64,000 bases of DNA from Krasilnikovia cinnamomea (GTDB lineage Bacteria > Actinomycetota > Actinomycetes > Mycobacteriales > Micromonosporaceae): contig NZ_SHKY01000001.1 in NCBI RefSeq assembly GCF_004217545.1, positions 62,001 to 126,000 on the forward strand, given 5' to 3'. The position numbers and the translations under genes are program-made. The first letter of the stretch is position 1. Each line of letters opens with the position of its first letter. Below the pieces are notes generated by a model that saw only the letters and a list, made by a program, of their open reading frames with translations, did not search any database and was not told the origin of the DNA. Below are positions 24,558-32,566 of this stretch, piece after piece.

Positions 24558-24937
24558 TCGGGCTCGCCGTCGGCGCGGCGCTGCTGGTGCTGAGCTGGGC
24601 GGTGCTCGTACTGCTCGCCCGGCGCCTGCCACCCGGGATCCTGCGGGACCTGGCCGGTTTCATCCCGGCCTGCGTGACCACCGTCCGGCGGCTGCGCAAG
24701 GACCCGCGGGTGCCGCGCCGCGCCAAGATCGCGATCGTGTTCGCCGGGCTGTGGGTGGCCAGCCCGATCGACCTCATCCCCGAGTTCCTGCCGGTCATCG
24801 GCCCGCTGGACGACATCGTGGTGGTGGCGCTGGCCCTGCGGTACGCCGGGCGCCAGGTGCCGCGCGAGGTACTGCTGGCGGCGTGGCCGGGCGAGCCGGC
24901 CCTGCTGGAACGGCTGCTCGGCCCGCCCCGGCGTTGA
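24542..24937 (+). CDS. DUF1232 / YkvA family small membrane protein
   Basis: 131 residues. The first ~25 residues form a membrane helix (WLIGLAVGAALLVLSWAVLVLLA). The family hallmark SPIDLIPEFLPVIGPLDDI follows, after a basic segment (RLRKDPRVPRRAKIAI) and a second hydrophobic helix. YkvA-type proteins are small, widespread and of unknown function. A short ORF overlaps its start. It is divergent from nnaR across a candidate GlnR site, so a link with nitrogen status is possible but unproven. Confidence 0.85.
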   Translation: MRSWLIGLAVGAALLVLSWAVLVLLARRLPPGILRDLAGFIPACVTTVRRLRKDPRVPRRAKIAIVFAGLWVASPIDLIPEFLPVIGPLDDIVVVALALRYAGRQVPREVLLAAWPGEPALLERLLGPPRR

Positions 24938-25010
24938 GCGATCCGCCCCGGCGCGCCCGTATCCATCGGCGGCGCCCGATCGGGCGCGCGCGACGATCGG
25001 AGGGCACGCC

Positions 25011-26210
25011 ATGCACGAGTCCGCACGGCCCGGCATCCACGGCGCCGAATCGCCAGACTGGACCCACGACGCGTTTCCCCCAGCGCAACCAGCCGACGAG
25101 CCGACCGAGCCGTACCCGTTTCTCCCGGCGCGAGCAGCCGACGAGCCGATCGGAGACCAGCCCGCCGCAGACCTCGGCGAGGACGGCGAGCGTTCACCGG
25201 CCGCCGACGAGGTGCCCGCCGTGGAGGCCGCCCGCCAGAGCCCGCCGGAGGGGACCGCGGGCCGCGCGGAGTCCGGCGGCGTCGTGGCGGGTGATCCCGC
25301 CGACCCGGTCGGCGGCTCGCCGCTGGCGGACGTGCTGGACGAGCCCACCGCCGAACTGCCCGTCCTGACGTCCCGCCCCGACCCGCGCCGGTGGACCGCC
25401 CGCCTCGCGGTGGCGGTCGTCGCGCTGGCCCTGATGGCCGGCGCCGTGGTCGCGATCGGGCGCGGGGACAGGCCCGTGCCATCAGCAGGGACGGCCGCCC
25501 CGGCCGGGCGGTGGGGCACCGGCACTCCCGAGCAGGCACAGGGCGCGGGCACTCCCGAGCAGGCACAGGGCACGGGCACTCCCGAGCAGGCACAGGGCGC
25601 GGCGACCGCTCCGCTCGACGGGCGCACCACGGCCGGACTGGACCTGGTGGACGCGGCCACCGCGATCCGGCTGCGCACCGCCGACCTCGGCGGCGACCTG
25701 TACCGGGTGAGCACCCCGGCCGATTCCGGCGTGCTGCCCCGGATCAGCGACGACGGCGCCCGGGTCCGGCTCGCGCTGGACCGCGCGGCGGGCGGCGGTC
25801 CCGCCGAGCTGGAGGTGGCGCTGAGCGCCCGGGTGCGCTGGGACCTGCGGGTGGCCGGCGGGACCTCGCTCAGTGTGCTGGACCTGCGGGAGGGCCGGCT
25901 CGGCACGGTGGATCTGGCGGGCGGCGCCAGCCAGATCGACCTGACCCTGCCCCGGCCCGACGGCACCTTGACCGTACGGATGACCGGCGGGGTGAGCCGC
26001 TTCGACGTGCACACCGCGGCCCGGGTGCCGATGCGGGTCCGCGTCGGCGCGGGCGCCGGACAGGTGGTGCTGGCCGGTCGGGCCCACGACAGAGTCGCGG
26101 CGGGCGCACTGTTCACCGTGGACGGATGGGACGACGCGGTCGACCGGATCGATGTGGACGCGGTGGCCGGGGTGTCCGCGCTCACGGTCGCCCCGTACGC
26201 GGCGGCGTGA
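25011..26210 (+). CDS. Membrane-anchored protein with acidic N-terminus, 9-residue repeats and an extracytoplasmic beta-rich domain
   Basis: 399 residues, no named family recognised. Residues 1-125 are acidic and Pro/Ala-rich, so probably disordered and cytosolic. One membrane helix follows at about 130-148 (LAVAVVALALMAGAVVAIG). A linker carries three copies of GTPEQAQG(A/T). The last ~190 residues have repeated strand patterns (LEVALSARVRWDLRVAGG, TVDLAGGASQIDLTLPRPDGTLTVRMTGG) resembling DUF4097-like beta-helix proteins. A GGAGGG site lies 7 nt before ATG 25011. It is followed 12 bp later by the SCO6745-like gene. Confidence 0.7.
   Translation: MHESARPGIHGAESPDWTHDAFPPAQPADEPTEPYPFLPARAADEPIGDQPAADLGEDGERSPAADEVPAVEAARQSPPEGTAGRAESGGVVAGDPADPVGGSPLADVLDEPTAELPVLTSRPDPRRWTARLAVAVVALALMAGAVVAIGRGDRPVPSAGTAAPAGRWGTGTPEQAQGAGTPEQAQGTGTPEQAQGAATAPLDGRTTAGLDLVDAATAIRLRTADLGGDLYRVSTPADSGVLPRISDDGARVRLALDRAAGGGPAELEVALSARVRWDLRVAGGTSLSVLDLREGRLGTVDLAGGASQIDLTLPRPDGTLTVRMTGGVSRFDVHTAARVPMRVRVGAGAGQVVLAGRAHDRVAAGALFTVDGWDDAVDRIDVDAVAGVSALTVAPYAAA
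25521..25601 (+). repeat. Three 27-bp in-frame repeats
   Basis: Units start at 25521, 25548 and 25575, each encoding GTPEQAQG plus A or T. They are nearly identical at the DNA level, so copy number may vary among strains. They lie in the linker just outside the membrane helix. Confidence 0.85.
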
Positions 26211-26222
26211 CAGCATGACCGG

Positions 26223-27122
26223 ATGGCAGCAGAACAGTCCGCCGGGCTCGACCCGGCCGCCGCCCGGCTCGCCTGGCGCGCCACTGAGCCGCTGTACGGC
26301 CTGATCTTCTTCGTACCCGAGGCGCACGAGCGGTACGCGGCCCTGGGCATCCCCGAGCCGATGGGGTACTTCGCGTCGCGCGGTGCCGCCCTCGGCGCGG
26401 TCGGCCCCGGCCCGGTGGCGGCGGCGTTCTACAACTTCAACCCGGCCCTGGTCGCCCGCGCCCTGCCGGCGGCCTGGTCGCGTACCACCCCGGCGGCCGC
26501 GGTGGAGGCGAGGCTGGCGGCCGCGGACGCCGCACTGACCCGCGGGCTCGGCGACGCGATCCACGGCCCCGAGGTCGCCGAGGCGGCCCAGCTGGCCCGG
26601 CGGGCCGCCGAGGACGCCGCGGCGCACGCGGGCGGCCGGGCGCTGTACGCGGCCCACGCTGAGCTGCCCTGGCCGGAGACGCCGCACACGGTCCTGTGGC
26701 ACGCGCAGATGCTGCTGCGCGAGTTCCGCGGTGACGGGCACGTCGCCGCGCTGCTGGTGGCCGGCCTTTCCGGGCTGGAGGCGCTGGTGCTGCACGGCGC
26801 GTCGGGTGAGGTCGACGCCCGGTTCCTGCGGATCAGCCGGGGCTGGAGCCGCGACGACTGGGCCGGCGCGGTCGCCGCGCTGCGCGGTCGCGGACTGCTG
26901 GAACCCGAGGGGGAGCCCGGCGGGGCGCCGGTGCTCAGCGAGCAGGGCCGGGCGCTGCGCGCCGAGCTGGAGGCGAGCACGGACCGGCTGGCCGTTCCCG
27001 CGTACGCGGGGCTGGGCGAGGCGGGCTGCGCCCGGCTGGCGGAGCTGACCCGGCCGCTGAGCCGGACGGTCGTCAAGGCCGGCCTGCTCAACCCGGAGAA
27101 TGTACTCGCGGCGTCCCGCTGA
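26223..27122 (+). CDS. SCO6745/SalK-like family protein
   Basis: 299 residues, soluble and mostly helical. Recognised from the conserved start (AARLAWRATEPLYGLIFFVPEAHERYAALG), the central FYNFNPALVARALPAAW, and a C-terminal winged-helix-like part (RGLLEPEGEPGGAPVLSEQGRALRAELEASTDR). Members are common in actinobacteria, often annotated as SalK-like or SCO6745 family, without a settled function. The start is ATG 26223, 12 bp after the preceding stop. A weak CAGCAT element lies 6 nt upstream. Confidence 0.8.
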   Translation: MAAEQSAGLDPAAARLAWRATEPLYGLIFFVPEAHERYAALGIPEPMGYFASRGAALGAVGPGPVAAAFYNFNPALVARALPAAWSRTTPAAAVEARLAAADAALTRGLGDAIHGPEVAEAAQLARRAAEDAAAHAGGRALYAAHAELPWPETPHTVLWHAQMLLREFRGDGHVAALLVAGLSGLEALVLHGASGEVDARFLRISRGWSRDDWAGAVAALRGRGLLEPEGEPGGAPVLSEQGRALRAELEASTDRLAVPAYAGLGEAGCARLAELTRPLSRTVVKAGLLNPENVLAASR

Positions 27123-27243
27123 GGGCGCCGGATCGGGCGGTTGCCGCCGCTGTGCCTGTGTCGAGCGCCGGAGCTGGCCGCCGCGGTGGCCGGGCTCGCG
27201 CTGCTTGCGGTGGTTCGCGGACGTGCGGGTGGGCGCCAAGGTG

Positions 27244-27405
27244 CGCGGACTGCAGGGACTGGCGGTCGCCGTCGCTGGTCACCGTGGCACCGGAGATGGA
27301 GTCGATGTCGGCGCTCTGTGCGGCCAGGGTTCGCTGCGCGCCCCGGATCAAGTTGATCTCCGGGCGAACCTGAAGAATTCGGGTCGGCTCCGCGCCAGAA
27401 CTCAT
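27244..27405 (-). pseudogene. Remnant of an FMN-binding domain protein
   Basis: On the minus strand this 360-bp gap between genes encodes LAAQSADIDSISGATVTSD and GDRQSLQSA, which is the signature of FMN-binding domains (the SGAT motif, whose Thr carries the flavin, and SDGYxQSLQSA). The usual Tyr is Asp. The sequence before it (about 25 residues) is only partly family-like. There is no membrane anchor, and coding similarity ends at 27244. I judge it a decayed gene piece. The rest of 27123-27482 shows nothing further. Confidence 0.65.
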
Positions 27406-27482
27406 CAGGATCCGCGACGGCCCGCAGCCCGTCCGGCGCGGTGTGGGTGGGCGATGTCGTACCGCTGTGCCAGGGTGATGCG

Positions 27483-28394
27483 GTGACCGACCGACCGATG
27501 CTCGCCGTCGACGCGCCCAGCCTGTATTTCCGCGCTTTCCACGGCATTCCGGAGTCCGCCGCGCGCACCGCGGCCGGTGAGCCTGTCAACGCGATCCGCG
27601 GGTTCCTCGACATGCTGGCCCAGCTGGTGCGCACCCGCCGGCCCGGGCGGGTGGTGTGCGCGCTGGACGCGGACTGGCGCCCGGCGTGGCGGGTCGCGCT
27701 CGTCCCGTCCTACAAGCGGCACCGCGTGGCGCACGGCGACGTCGAGGAGGTGCCCTCGGCGCTGGAACGCCAGATTCCGGTGCTGCTGGAGGTGCTTGAG
27801 GCGATCGGGATCCCGGCGTTCGGGGTGCCCGGGTATGAGGCCGACGACGTGCTGGGCACCCTCGCCACCACGCAGCCCGCCCCGGTCGAGGTCGTGTCCG
27901 GCGATCGGGACCTGTTCCAACTGGTCGACGACGCCCGCGGGGTCCGGTTGCTCTACTGCGGCCGGGGCGTCGCCAAGCTGGAGGACAGCGACGACGCGGC
28001 GGTCACCGCCAAGTACGGCGTCCCCGCCCGGTGGTACGCCGACTTCGCCGCCCTGCGCGGTGATCCCAGCGACGGCCTGCCCGGCGTGCCGGGCGTCGGG
28101 GAGAAGACCGCGGCCCGGCTCGTCACCCGCTACGGCGGGGTCCCGGAGATCCTCGCCGCCCTGGACGACCCGGCGGCCGGTTTCGCCCCCGGCCTGCGCA
28201 CCAAGCTGGTGGGCGCCCGTGACTACCTGACGGCCGCGCTGCCGGTGTGCCAGGTGGCTCGTGACGTCAAGCTGCCCGACTTCGAGCCGGCATTGCCCAC
28301 CGCTCCGGTCGCTCCGGAGGCTCTGCTCACGCTGGCCGAGCGGTGGAATCTGGCGGGCTCGGCCCGCCGTCTGGTGGACGCCCTTGCCGCCTGA
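27483..28394 (+). CDS. 5'-3' exonuclease (PolI 5'-nuclease-like, stand-alone)
   Basis: 303 residues. FEN-type nuclease domain with the acidic metal-binding residues in MLAVDAPSLYFRAFHG, VCALDAD, GYEADDVLG and VSGDRDLFQLVDD, followed by a helix-hairpin-helix DNA-binding region (GLPGVPGVGEKTAARLV). It matches the 5'-nuclease part of DNA polymerase I but stands alone, as in many actinobacteria, where it may process Okazaki fragments or flaps. I chose GTG 27483. The frame is open for 14 codons upstream, but these do not match the family. Confidence 0.92.
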   Translation: MTDRPMLAVDAPSLYFRAFHGIPESAARTAAGEPVNAIRGFLDMLAQLVRTRRPGRVVCALDADWRPAWRVALVPSYKRHRVAHGDVEEVPSALERQIPVLLEVLEAIGIPAFGVPGYEADDVLGTLATTQPAPVEVVSGDRDLFQLVDDARGVRLLYCGRGVAKLEDSDDAAVTAKYGVPARWYADFAALRGDPSDGLPGVPGVGEKTAARLVTRYGGVPEILAALDDPAAGFAPGLRTKLVGARDYLTAALPVCQVARDVKLPDFEPALPTAPVAPEALLTLAERWNLAGSARRLVDALAA

Positions 28395-28406
28395 GCGGCC
28401 TGGGGC

Positions 28407-28425
28407 CCGGGTCGACGCGACCCGG
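28407..28425. terminator. Hairpin between the convergent exonuclease and GT2-like genes
   Basis: CCGGGTCG-ACG-CGACCCGG, a perfect 8-bp stem, placed 13 bp after the exonuclease stop and 29 bp from the end of the opposing gene. It could serve both strands. Confidence 0.6.
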
Positions 28426-28453
28426 AACCCCCGTCGGACCCCACCGGCCCGGA

Positions 28454-28909
28454 TCAGACGTTGACGAGTTCCCGGCAGACCAGGGCGGGGCCGCGGGCGG
28501 CGAGGTCGTGCCGGTCCCGGGCGAGGTGCAGGCTCTCGACGACCTCGTACGGGTCGATCTCGGTGTCACCGTCGACGTCGACGATGCCGATCCACGCGCC
28601 GGTGGAGGCGGTGAAGCCGGCCTGCAGGGCGGCACCCTTGTCCTGGATGTCGCGGCTGGCGATGAGCCGGGTGTGCGGCAGCTCCTCCAGGGTGGCGACG
28701 GTGCCGTCGATGCAGCCCGCCGACACGGCGATGATCTCGAAGGTGATGTTCTGCGCGTGCAGCACCTCAGTCAGCCGCTGCACGGTCTGGCGCAGGGCGA
28801 CACCCGGGCGGTGGAACGGGATGATCACGGTGAAGTCGACCGCGCTCGGGCCAGTGGCCGGGACGACGACGGGCGGGGCGGCGATGAGGTTCGCAACGGT
28901 GGTGGTCAT
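28454..28909 (-). CDS. Short glycosyltransferase family 2-like protein
   Basis: 151 residues. GT-A nucleotide-sugar-binding half: FTVIIPFHRPGVALRQTVQRL, IIAVSAGCIDGTVATL, KGAALQAGFTASTGAWIGIVDVDGD with the DxD metal motif. It ends about 30 residues after the DxD, so the acceptor-binding half of a normal GT2 (usually 220 or more residues) is missing. There is no membrane helix. It may be a natural mini-domain or a truncated gene. No second half is found downstream. Confidence 0.75.
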   Translation of the reverse strand: MTTTVANLIAAPPVVVPATGPSAVDFTVIIPFHRPGVALRQTVQRLTEVLHAQNITFEIIAVSAGCIDGTVATLEELPHTRLIASRDIQDKGAALQAGFTASTGAWIGIVDVDGDTEIDPYEVVESLHLARDRHDLAARGPALVCRELVNV

Positions 28910-29002
28910 GCCAATCAGGTTCGGCCGCCAAGCTCAATGCGACCTCAGGCCGCCGTAAACACCTGCGCAAAGCTCCAGAACCGCTCCGGCGGGCGGGCAC
29001 CG

Positions 29003-29067
29003 CGACCTGGTCGCGGCGGAATCCCGACCTGGTCGCGGCGGAATCCCGGCCCGGTCGCGGTCGGCGG
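29003..29067. repeat. Tandem 22-bp repeat in the intergenic region
   Basis: Two identical 22-bp units (29003-29024, 29025-29046) starting CGACCTGGTCGCGGCGGAAT, then a diverged third (29047-29067). The repeat sits about 140 bp upstream of the sulfatase start in a 295-bp gap that otherwise shows nothing coding. Confidence 0.8.
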
Positions 29068-29204
29068 AGGGTGGTGAAACCCCGCTCACGGCGTCCCGCC
29101 GGGGTGCAGACTGGAAGCCAGACCGCCGGGCCCCGTCTGTGGCCGGCGACGACCGCCTCGCCGTGTCGGGGTCCTGCCCGCCTCCAGCGTCAGGATCTGG
29201 GACA

Positions 29205-30596
29205 ATGGTATATATGGGGCATTTAGTGCAAAACGGGAACGCGGCTCGCATCGTTCGCCGCGCCGTGGCCGGGTGCGCCGCCGCCGCGTGCGTCGCGGCC
29301 CTGACCGGTCCCCCACCGGCCGGCGCGATCACCGCGCAGGCGCCGAACACGCGGCCGAACATCCTGATCCTGCTCATGGACGACACGCGCACCGGCATGA
29401 CCTGGGTAATGCCCAAGGCCACCGCGTGGATGGCCGACGGCGGCACGTACTTCCCGAAGGCGGTCGTGACCACGCCCTCCTGCTGCCCGAGCCGCTCGTC
29501 CATCCTGTCGGGCCGGTACGCGCACAACACCCGGGTCATCCAGCAGTCCGGCATCGGTAACTACGACCACAACAAGACGCTGCAGCACGACCTCAAGGCG
29601 GCCGGCTACCGCACCGCCGCGGTCGGCAAGCTGTTCAACAACTGGAACATCCACCTCAAGCCGCCCCACTTCGACAACTACGCGCTCGGCGCCGGCTACA
29701 ACAACGCCTTCTTCGACGTCGACGGCAAGGGCGTTACCGCGCCGTACGGCACCACCTTCATCGGTCAGCAGGTCAACCGGTACCTGGACGCGTACGAGAG
29801 GACCGACTCGAAGCCGTGGTTCATCTTCGCCGGATTCACCGCGCCGCACGCCCCGTTCACGCCGGAACCGAAGTACGCCAACCTCTCGTATCCGTGGTCC
29901 GGTAATCCGGCCGTCGCCGAGACGGACCGCTCGGACAAGCCCGCGTACGTGCGCAACTTCAACCAGACGCTGGCGCAGGGCGCCGCGACCCGCCAGGCGA
30001 TGCTGCGCACGCTGCGCTCGGTCGACGACGCGGTGGATGTGATCCACCAGCGCCTCGACGCGCTCGGCGAGAGCAACACGCTGGTGTTCCTGCTGTCGGA
30101 CAACGGCAAGTTCTTCAGCGAGCACAAGCTGCTGGAGAAGTTCATGCCGTACCTGCAGGCGGCACAGGTGCCGTTCTACATGCGCTGGCCCGGGCACCTG
30201 CCGAACGCGCAGGACAACCGGCTGGCCGCGAACATCGACCTGACGCCGACGGCGCTGGCCGCCGCCGGGCTCACCCCGAGTTACCGCTACGACGGCCGCA
30301 ACCTGCTGGCCCCCGGCGGCCGGGACCGACTGCTGTTCGAGTACTGGCGCGACCCGGACAACGGCGCCGGCATCCCAACCTGGGCGGCGACCTATGTGGC
30401 CGGCCGCTACCAGTACACCGAGACCTACGGCACCGGCGGCGCTGTGGTCTTCCGCGAGTACTACAACCTCGCCACCGACCCGTGGCAACTCACCAACGTG
30501 TTCAACGACGGTAAACCGGGCAACGAACCTGCGATCGCACCGCTGTCCACGGCGCTGAAGGCGCAGCGCACCTGCGTCGGCAGCGCCTGCCCCTGA
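29205..30596 (+). CDS. Exported sulfatase
   Basis: 463 residues from ATG 29205 (AGGA 9 nt upstream; ATG 29214 possible). A signal peptide covers about residues 12-41 (RIVRRAVAGCAAAACVAALTG...AGA). The alkaline-phosphatase-superfamily core follows: NILILLMDDTR with metal-binding D59-D60, the sulfatase signature C93-C-P-S-R97, where C93 would be converted to formylglycine, then PHAPFTP and LLSDNGKFFSEH. It should cleave sulfate esters outside the membrane. The target sugar or lipid is unknown, and no FGE gene is nearby. Confidence 0.9.
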   Translation: MVYMGHLVQNGNAARIVRRAVAGCAAAACVAALTGPPPAGAITAQAPNTRPNILILLMDDTRTGMTWVMPKATAWMADGGTYFPKAVVTTPSCCPSRSSILSGRYAHNTRVIQQSGIGNYDHNKTLQHDLKAAGYRTAAVGKLFNNWNIHLKPPHFDNYALGAGYNNAFFDVDGKGVTAPYGTTFIGQQVNRYLDAYERTDSKPWFIFAGFTAPHAPFTPEPKYANLSYPWSGNPAVAETDRSDKPAYVRNFNQTLAQGAATRQAMLRTLRSVDDAVDVIHQRLDALGESNTLVFLLSDNGKFFSEHKLLEKFMPYLQAAQVPFYMRWPGHLPNAQDNRLAANIDLTPTALAAAGLTPSYRYDGRNLLAPGGRDRLLFEYWRDPDNGAGIPTWAATYVAGRYQYTETYGTGGAVVFREYYNLATDPWQLTNVFNDGKPGNEPAIAPLSTALKAQRTCVGSACP

Positions 30597-30661
30597 CCTC
30601 ACGCGTTCCGCCCGCCGGGGTGGGTGAGTGGTGGTGTGCCTGGGCCGCAGCGGTCCGGGCG

Positions 30662-30983
30662 TCACAGCCACAGCGCGGACGGGGATTCGGCGTCCGGCAC
30701 CAGCAACGACGGTTGACCGCCGCCGACCACACGTCGGCTGAGCGCATGCCCGGGCGGACCGCGTACCTGACCGTGTGGTCGTCGAGCCAGCCGGCCTGAT
30801 CGTCGACGCTGCGCGGCTCCGCCAGCGCGGTACAGGACAGCGTCACCAGGTCGAGCACGGTCAGCCGCCAGCCCCGGTCCGGGTCTGCGCCACGGGCCGC
30901 CTGGAACACCACCCGGGTGCCGTCCGGCGACAGCGACGGACACTCGACGTTCGCGGCGATCGGGCGCACCGTACGCGTGACAG
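30662..30983 (-). pseudogene. Truncated, frameshifted TolB-like beta-propeller gene
   Basis: Starting just after the ycnI stop, the minus strand encodes ANVECPSLSPDGTRVVFQ, WRLTVLDLVTLSCTALAE and RSVDDQAGWLDDHTVRYAV, which are blades of a TolB/DPP4-like protein. Near SADVWSAA the reading frame shifts. The next frame supplies GGGQPSLLVPDAESPSALWL and the stop at 30662. The N-terminal part of such proteins is missing. I read it as a decayed gene tail left behind the ycnI-like gene. Confidence 0.65.
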
Positions 30984-31715
30984 TCAGCTGGCGTCGCCGC
31001 GCCGCCGGTACGCGAAGACCGCGCCGCCCGCGACGACGACCGCGACGACCAGGGCGGGCCAGATCCACCAGGTCGAGCTGCTGCGCCCGGCCGGGTCCGC
31101 CGCCGGGATGCTCGGCGAGGCCGCCACCGCGGTGGCCCCGTCCGGCGCCGACGCGGTGGGGGCCGGGCCGCTGGGGGCCGGGCCGCTGGGGGCCGATGCG
31201 CTGGGGGCCGGGGCACTGCCGGTGGCCGACTTCGGCGCGGGCTGCAGGGTCAGCAGCGGCGCCGGGTGCTCCGGCTCCTCCGCACCCGGCTCCTGGATCT
31301 CGATCCACCGGTCGACCGAGCCGTCGCTGTAGCTCTCCAACGTCCGGAACGACAGCCGGGTCTCGCCGTCCGGCAGCTTGGCGATCTTGACCTTCCACTC
31401 GGCGTCCTTGCCGACCGGCAGGGCCTTGCCGCCGACGGTGAAGCCGTCCGGGGTCGCCTGGTACGTCCACCCGCTCGGCGCCTTGACCAGCGACACGTCG
31501 GCCGGGGCGATGCCCTTGGGCAGTACCACCCGCTCGTTGACGATCCCGGCCTTGCTCGACTCCGCCTCGCCGTGGAAGGTGAGTGTCACGTCGGTGGCGC
31601 CGGCCTGCTTCTTGTCGGCGCTGACCTCCACGTGGGCGAGCGCCGGACCGGCAACACCCGCCACGGCAACGCCGACCATGGCACAAACCGTCATCAACCG
31701 GGATCCGTTGCGCAC
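30984..31715 (-). CDS. YcnI family (DUF1775) copper-binding membrane protein
   Basis: 243 residues. The signal peptide ends in GPALA, so the mature protein starts with H28 (HVEVSADKK). This N-terminal His together with a conserved Trp (SGWTYQ) forms the Cu(II) site of DUF1775 proteins. A beta-sandwich follows, then a long Pro/Ala/Ser linker with PSGPAPSGPAP and PTASAP repeats, and a C-terminal membrane helix (WWIWPALVVAVVVAGGAVFAY) with RRRGD inside. It starts at GTG 31715. It probably hands copper to other extracytoplasmic proteins. The CopC-CopD gene is 15 kb away. Confidence 0.9.
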   Translation of the reverse strand: MRNGSRLMTVCAMVGVAVAGVAGPALAHVEVSADKKQAGATDVTLTFHGEAESSKAGIVNERVVLPKGIAPADVSLVKAPSGWTYQATPDGFTVGGKALPVGKDAEWKVKIAKLPDGETRLSFRTLESYSDGSVDRWIEIQEPGAEEPEHPAPLLTLQPAPKSATGSAPAPSASAPSGPAPSGPAPTASAPDGATAVAASPSIPAADPAGRSSSTWWIWPALVVAVVVAGGAVFAYRRRGDAS

Positions 31716-31852
31716 CCGAGGGACCGCCTTCCTGAGTTCGTGCGGTCCCCAGGGCCGGGACCACCAATCAGACTGTCGGCGGCCGGCACGGAAAAGTTCC
31801 GGCGAGTTTGCTCACCACCGGCCGAAGCGTGAACCCGGCGGGGCGGGCTCCG

Positions 31853-31858
31853 TAGAGT
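31853..31858 (+). promoter_or_regulatory. Candidate -10 element (TAGAGT), leaderless GNAT gene
   Basis: TAGAGT ends 6 nt before GTG 31865. No ribosome site is present. Confidence 0.5.
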
Positions 31859-31864
31859 CACGTC

Positions 31865-32560
31865 GTGACCCAGCCCCGGATCGAGGACGCCGTACTGGAC
31901 AACCCGGTGTGGGCCGCGCTGCGCGGCCCGCAGGCCCACCTCGCCGAGGTGCGCGGCCGCGCCGGCCGCTACCCGGCGGACGTGGCGCCGTTCCACGGGG
32001 CCGCCGACCTGACCGACCCGGCGGCCTGGGCCGACCTCGCCCGGCTGACCGGACCCGAGGCGGAGGTGTTCGTGGCGGGCCTCCGGCTGGCCCCGCCGCC
32101 GGGCTGGGCGACCACCTTCACGCTGCCCGGCGTCCAGCTGGTCGACGCCGGGATGGCGGCCGACGACGATCCCGAGGCGGTCGTGCTGAGCACAGCGGAC
32201 GTGCCCGACATGCTCGACCTGGCCGCCCGGACCAGGCCCGGACCGTTCCGGTCCCGTTCCCTCGCGATGGGCCGCTTCGTGGGGCTGCGCCGCGACGGGG
32301 CGCTCATCGCCATGGCCGGTGAACGGCTGCGCCCGCCCGGCTGGACGGAGATCACCGCGGTCTGCACCGACCCGGCCCACCGGGGTCAGGGTCTCGCGGC
32401 GCGGCTGGTGCGGGCGGTCGCCGCCGGAATCCGGCAGCGCGGCGACACCGCGTTCCTGCACGCGGCCGCGGACAACACGAACGCGATCCGGCTCTACGAG
32501 AAGCTGGGCTTCGCGCTGCGCACGCCCGTGACGTTCGCGGGCCTGCGCTCCCCGGCCTGA
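31865..32560 (+). CDS. GNAT family N-acetyltransferase
   Basis: 231 residues. The C-terminal half is the acetyl-CoA-binding GNAT fold: ITAVCTDPAHRGQGLAARLV (motif A, R/Q-x-x-G-x-G/A), then FLHAAADNTNAIRLYEKLGF (motif B). The N-terminal ~100 residues are a diverged second GNAT-like unit. Proteins of this FR47-like layout transfer acyl groups to amines of small molecules or peptides. The substrate cannot be told. It is convergent with the D-amino-acid oxidase gene, only 6 bp apart. Confidence 0.87.
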   Translation: MTQPRIEDAVLDNPVWAALRGPQAHLAEVRGRAGRYPADVAPFHGAADLTDPAAWADLARLTGPEAEVFVAGLRLAPPPGWATTFTLPGVQLVDAGMAADDDPEAVVLSTADVPDMLDLAARTRPGPFRSRSLAMGRFVGLRRDGALIAMAGERLRPPGWTEITAVCTDPAHRGQGLAARLVRAVAAGIRQRGDTAFLHAAADNTNAIRLYEKLGFALRTPVTFAGLRSPA

Positions 32561-32566
32561 CGCCGG

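Noticed and set aside
29003-29067. Possible CRISPR-like repeat
   Set aside because: The copies abut directly without spacers.
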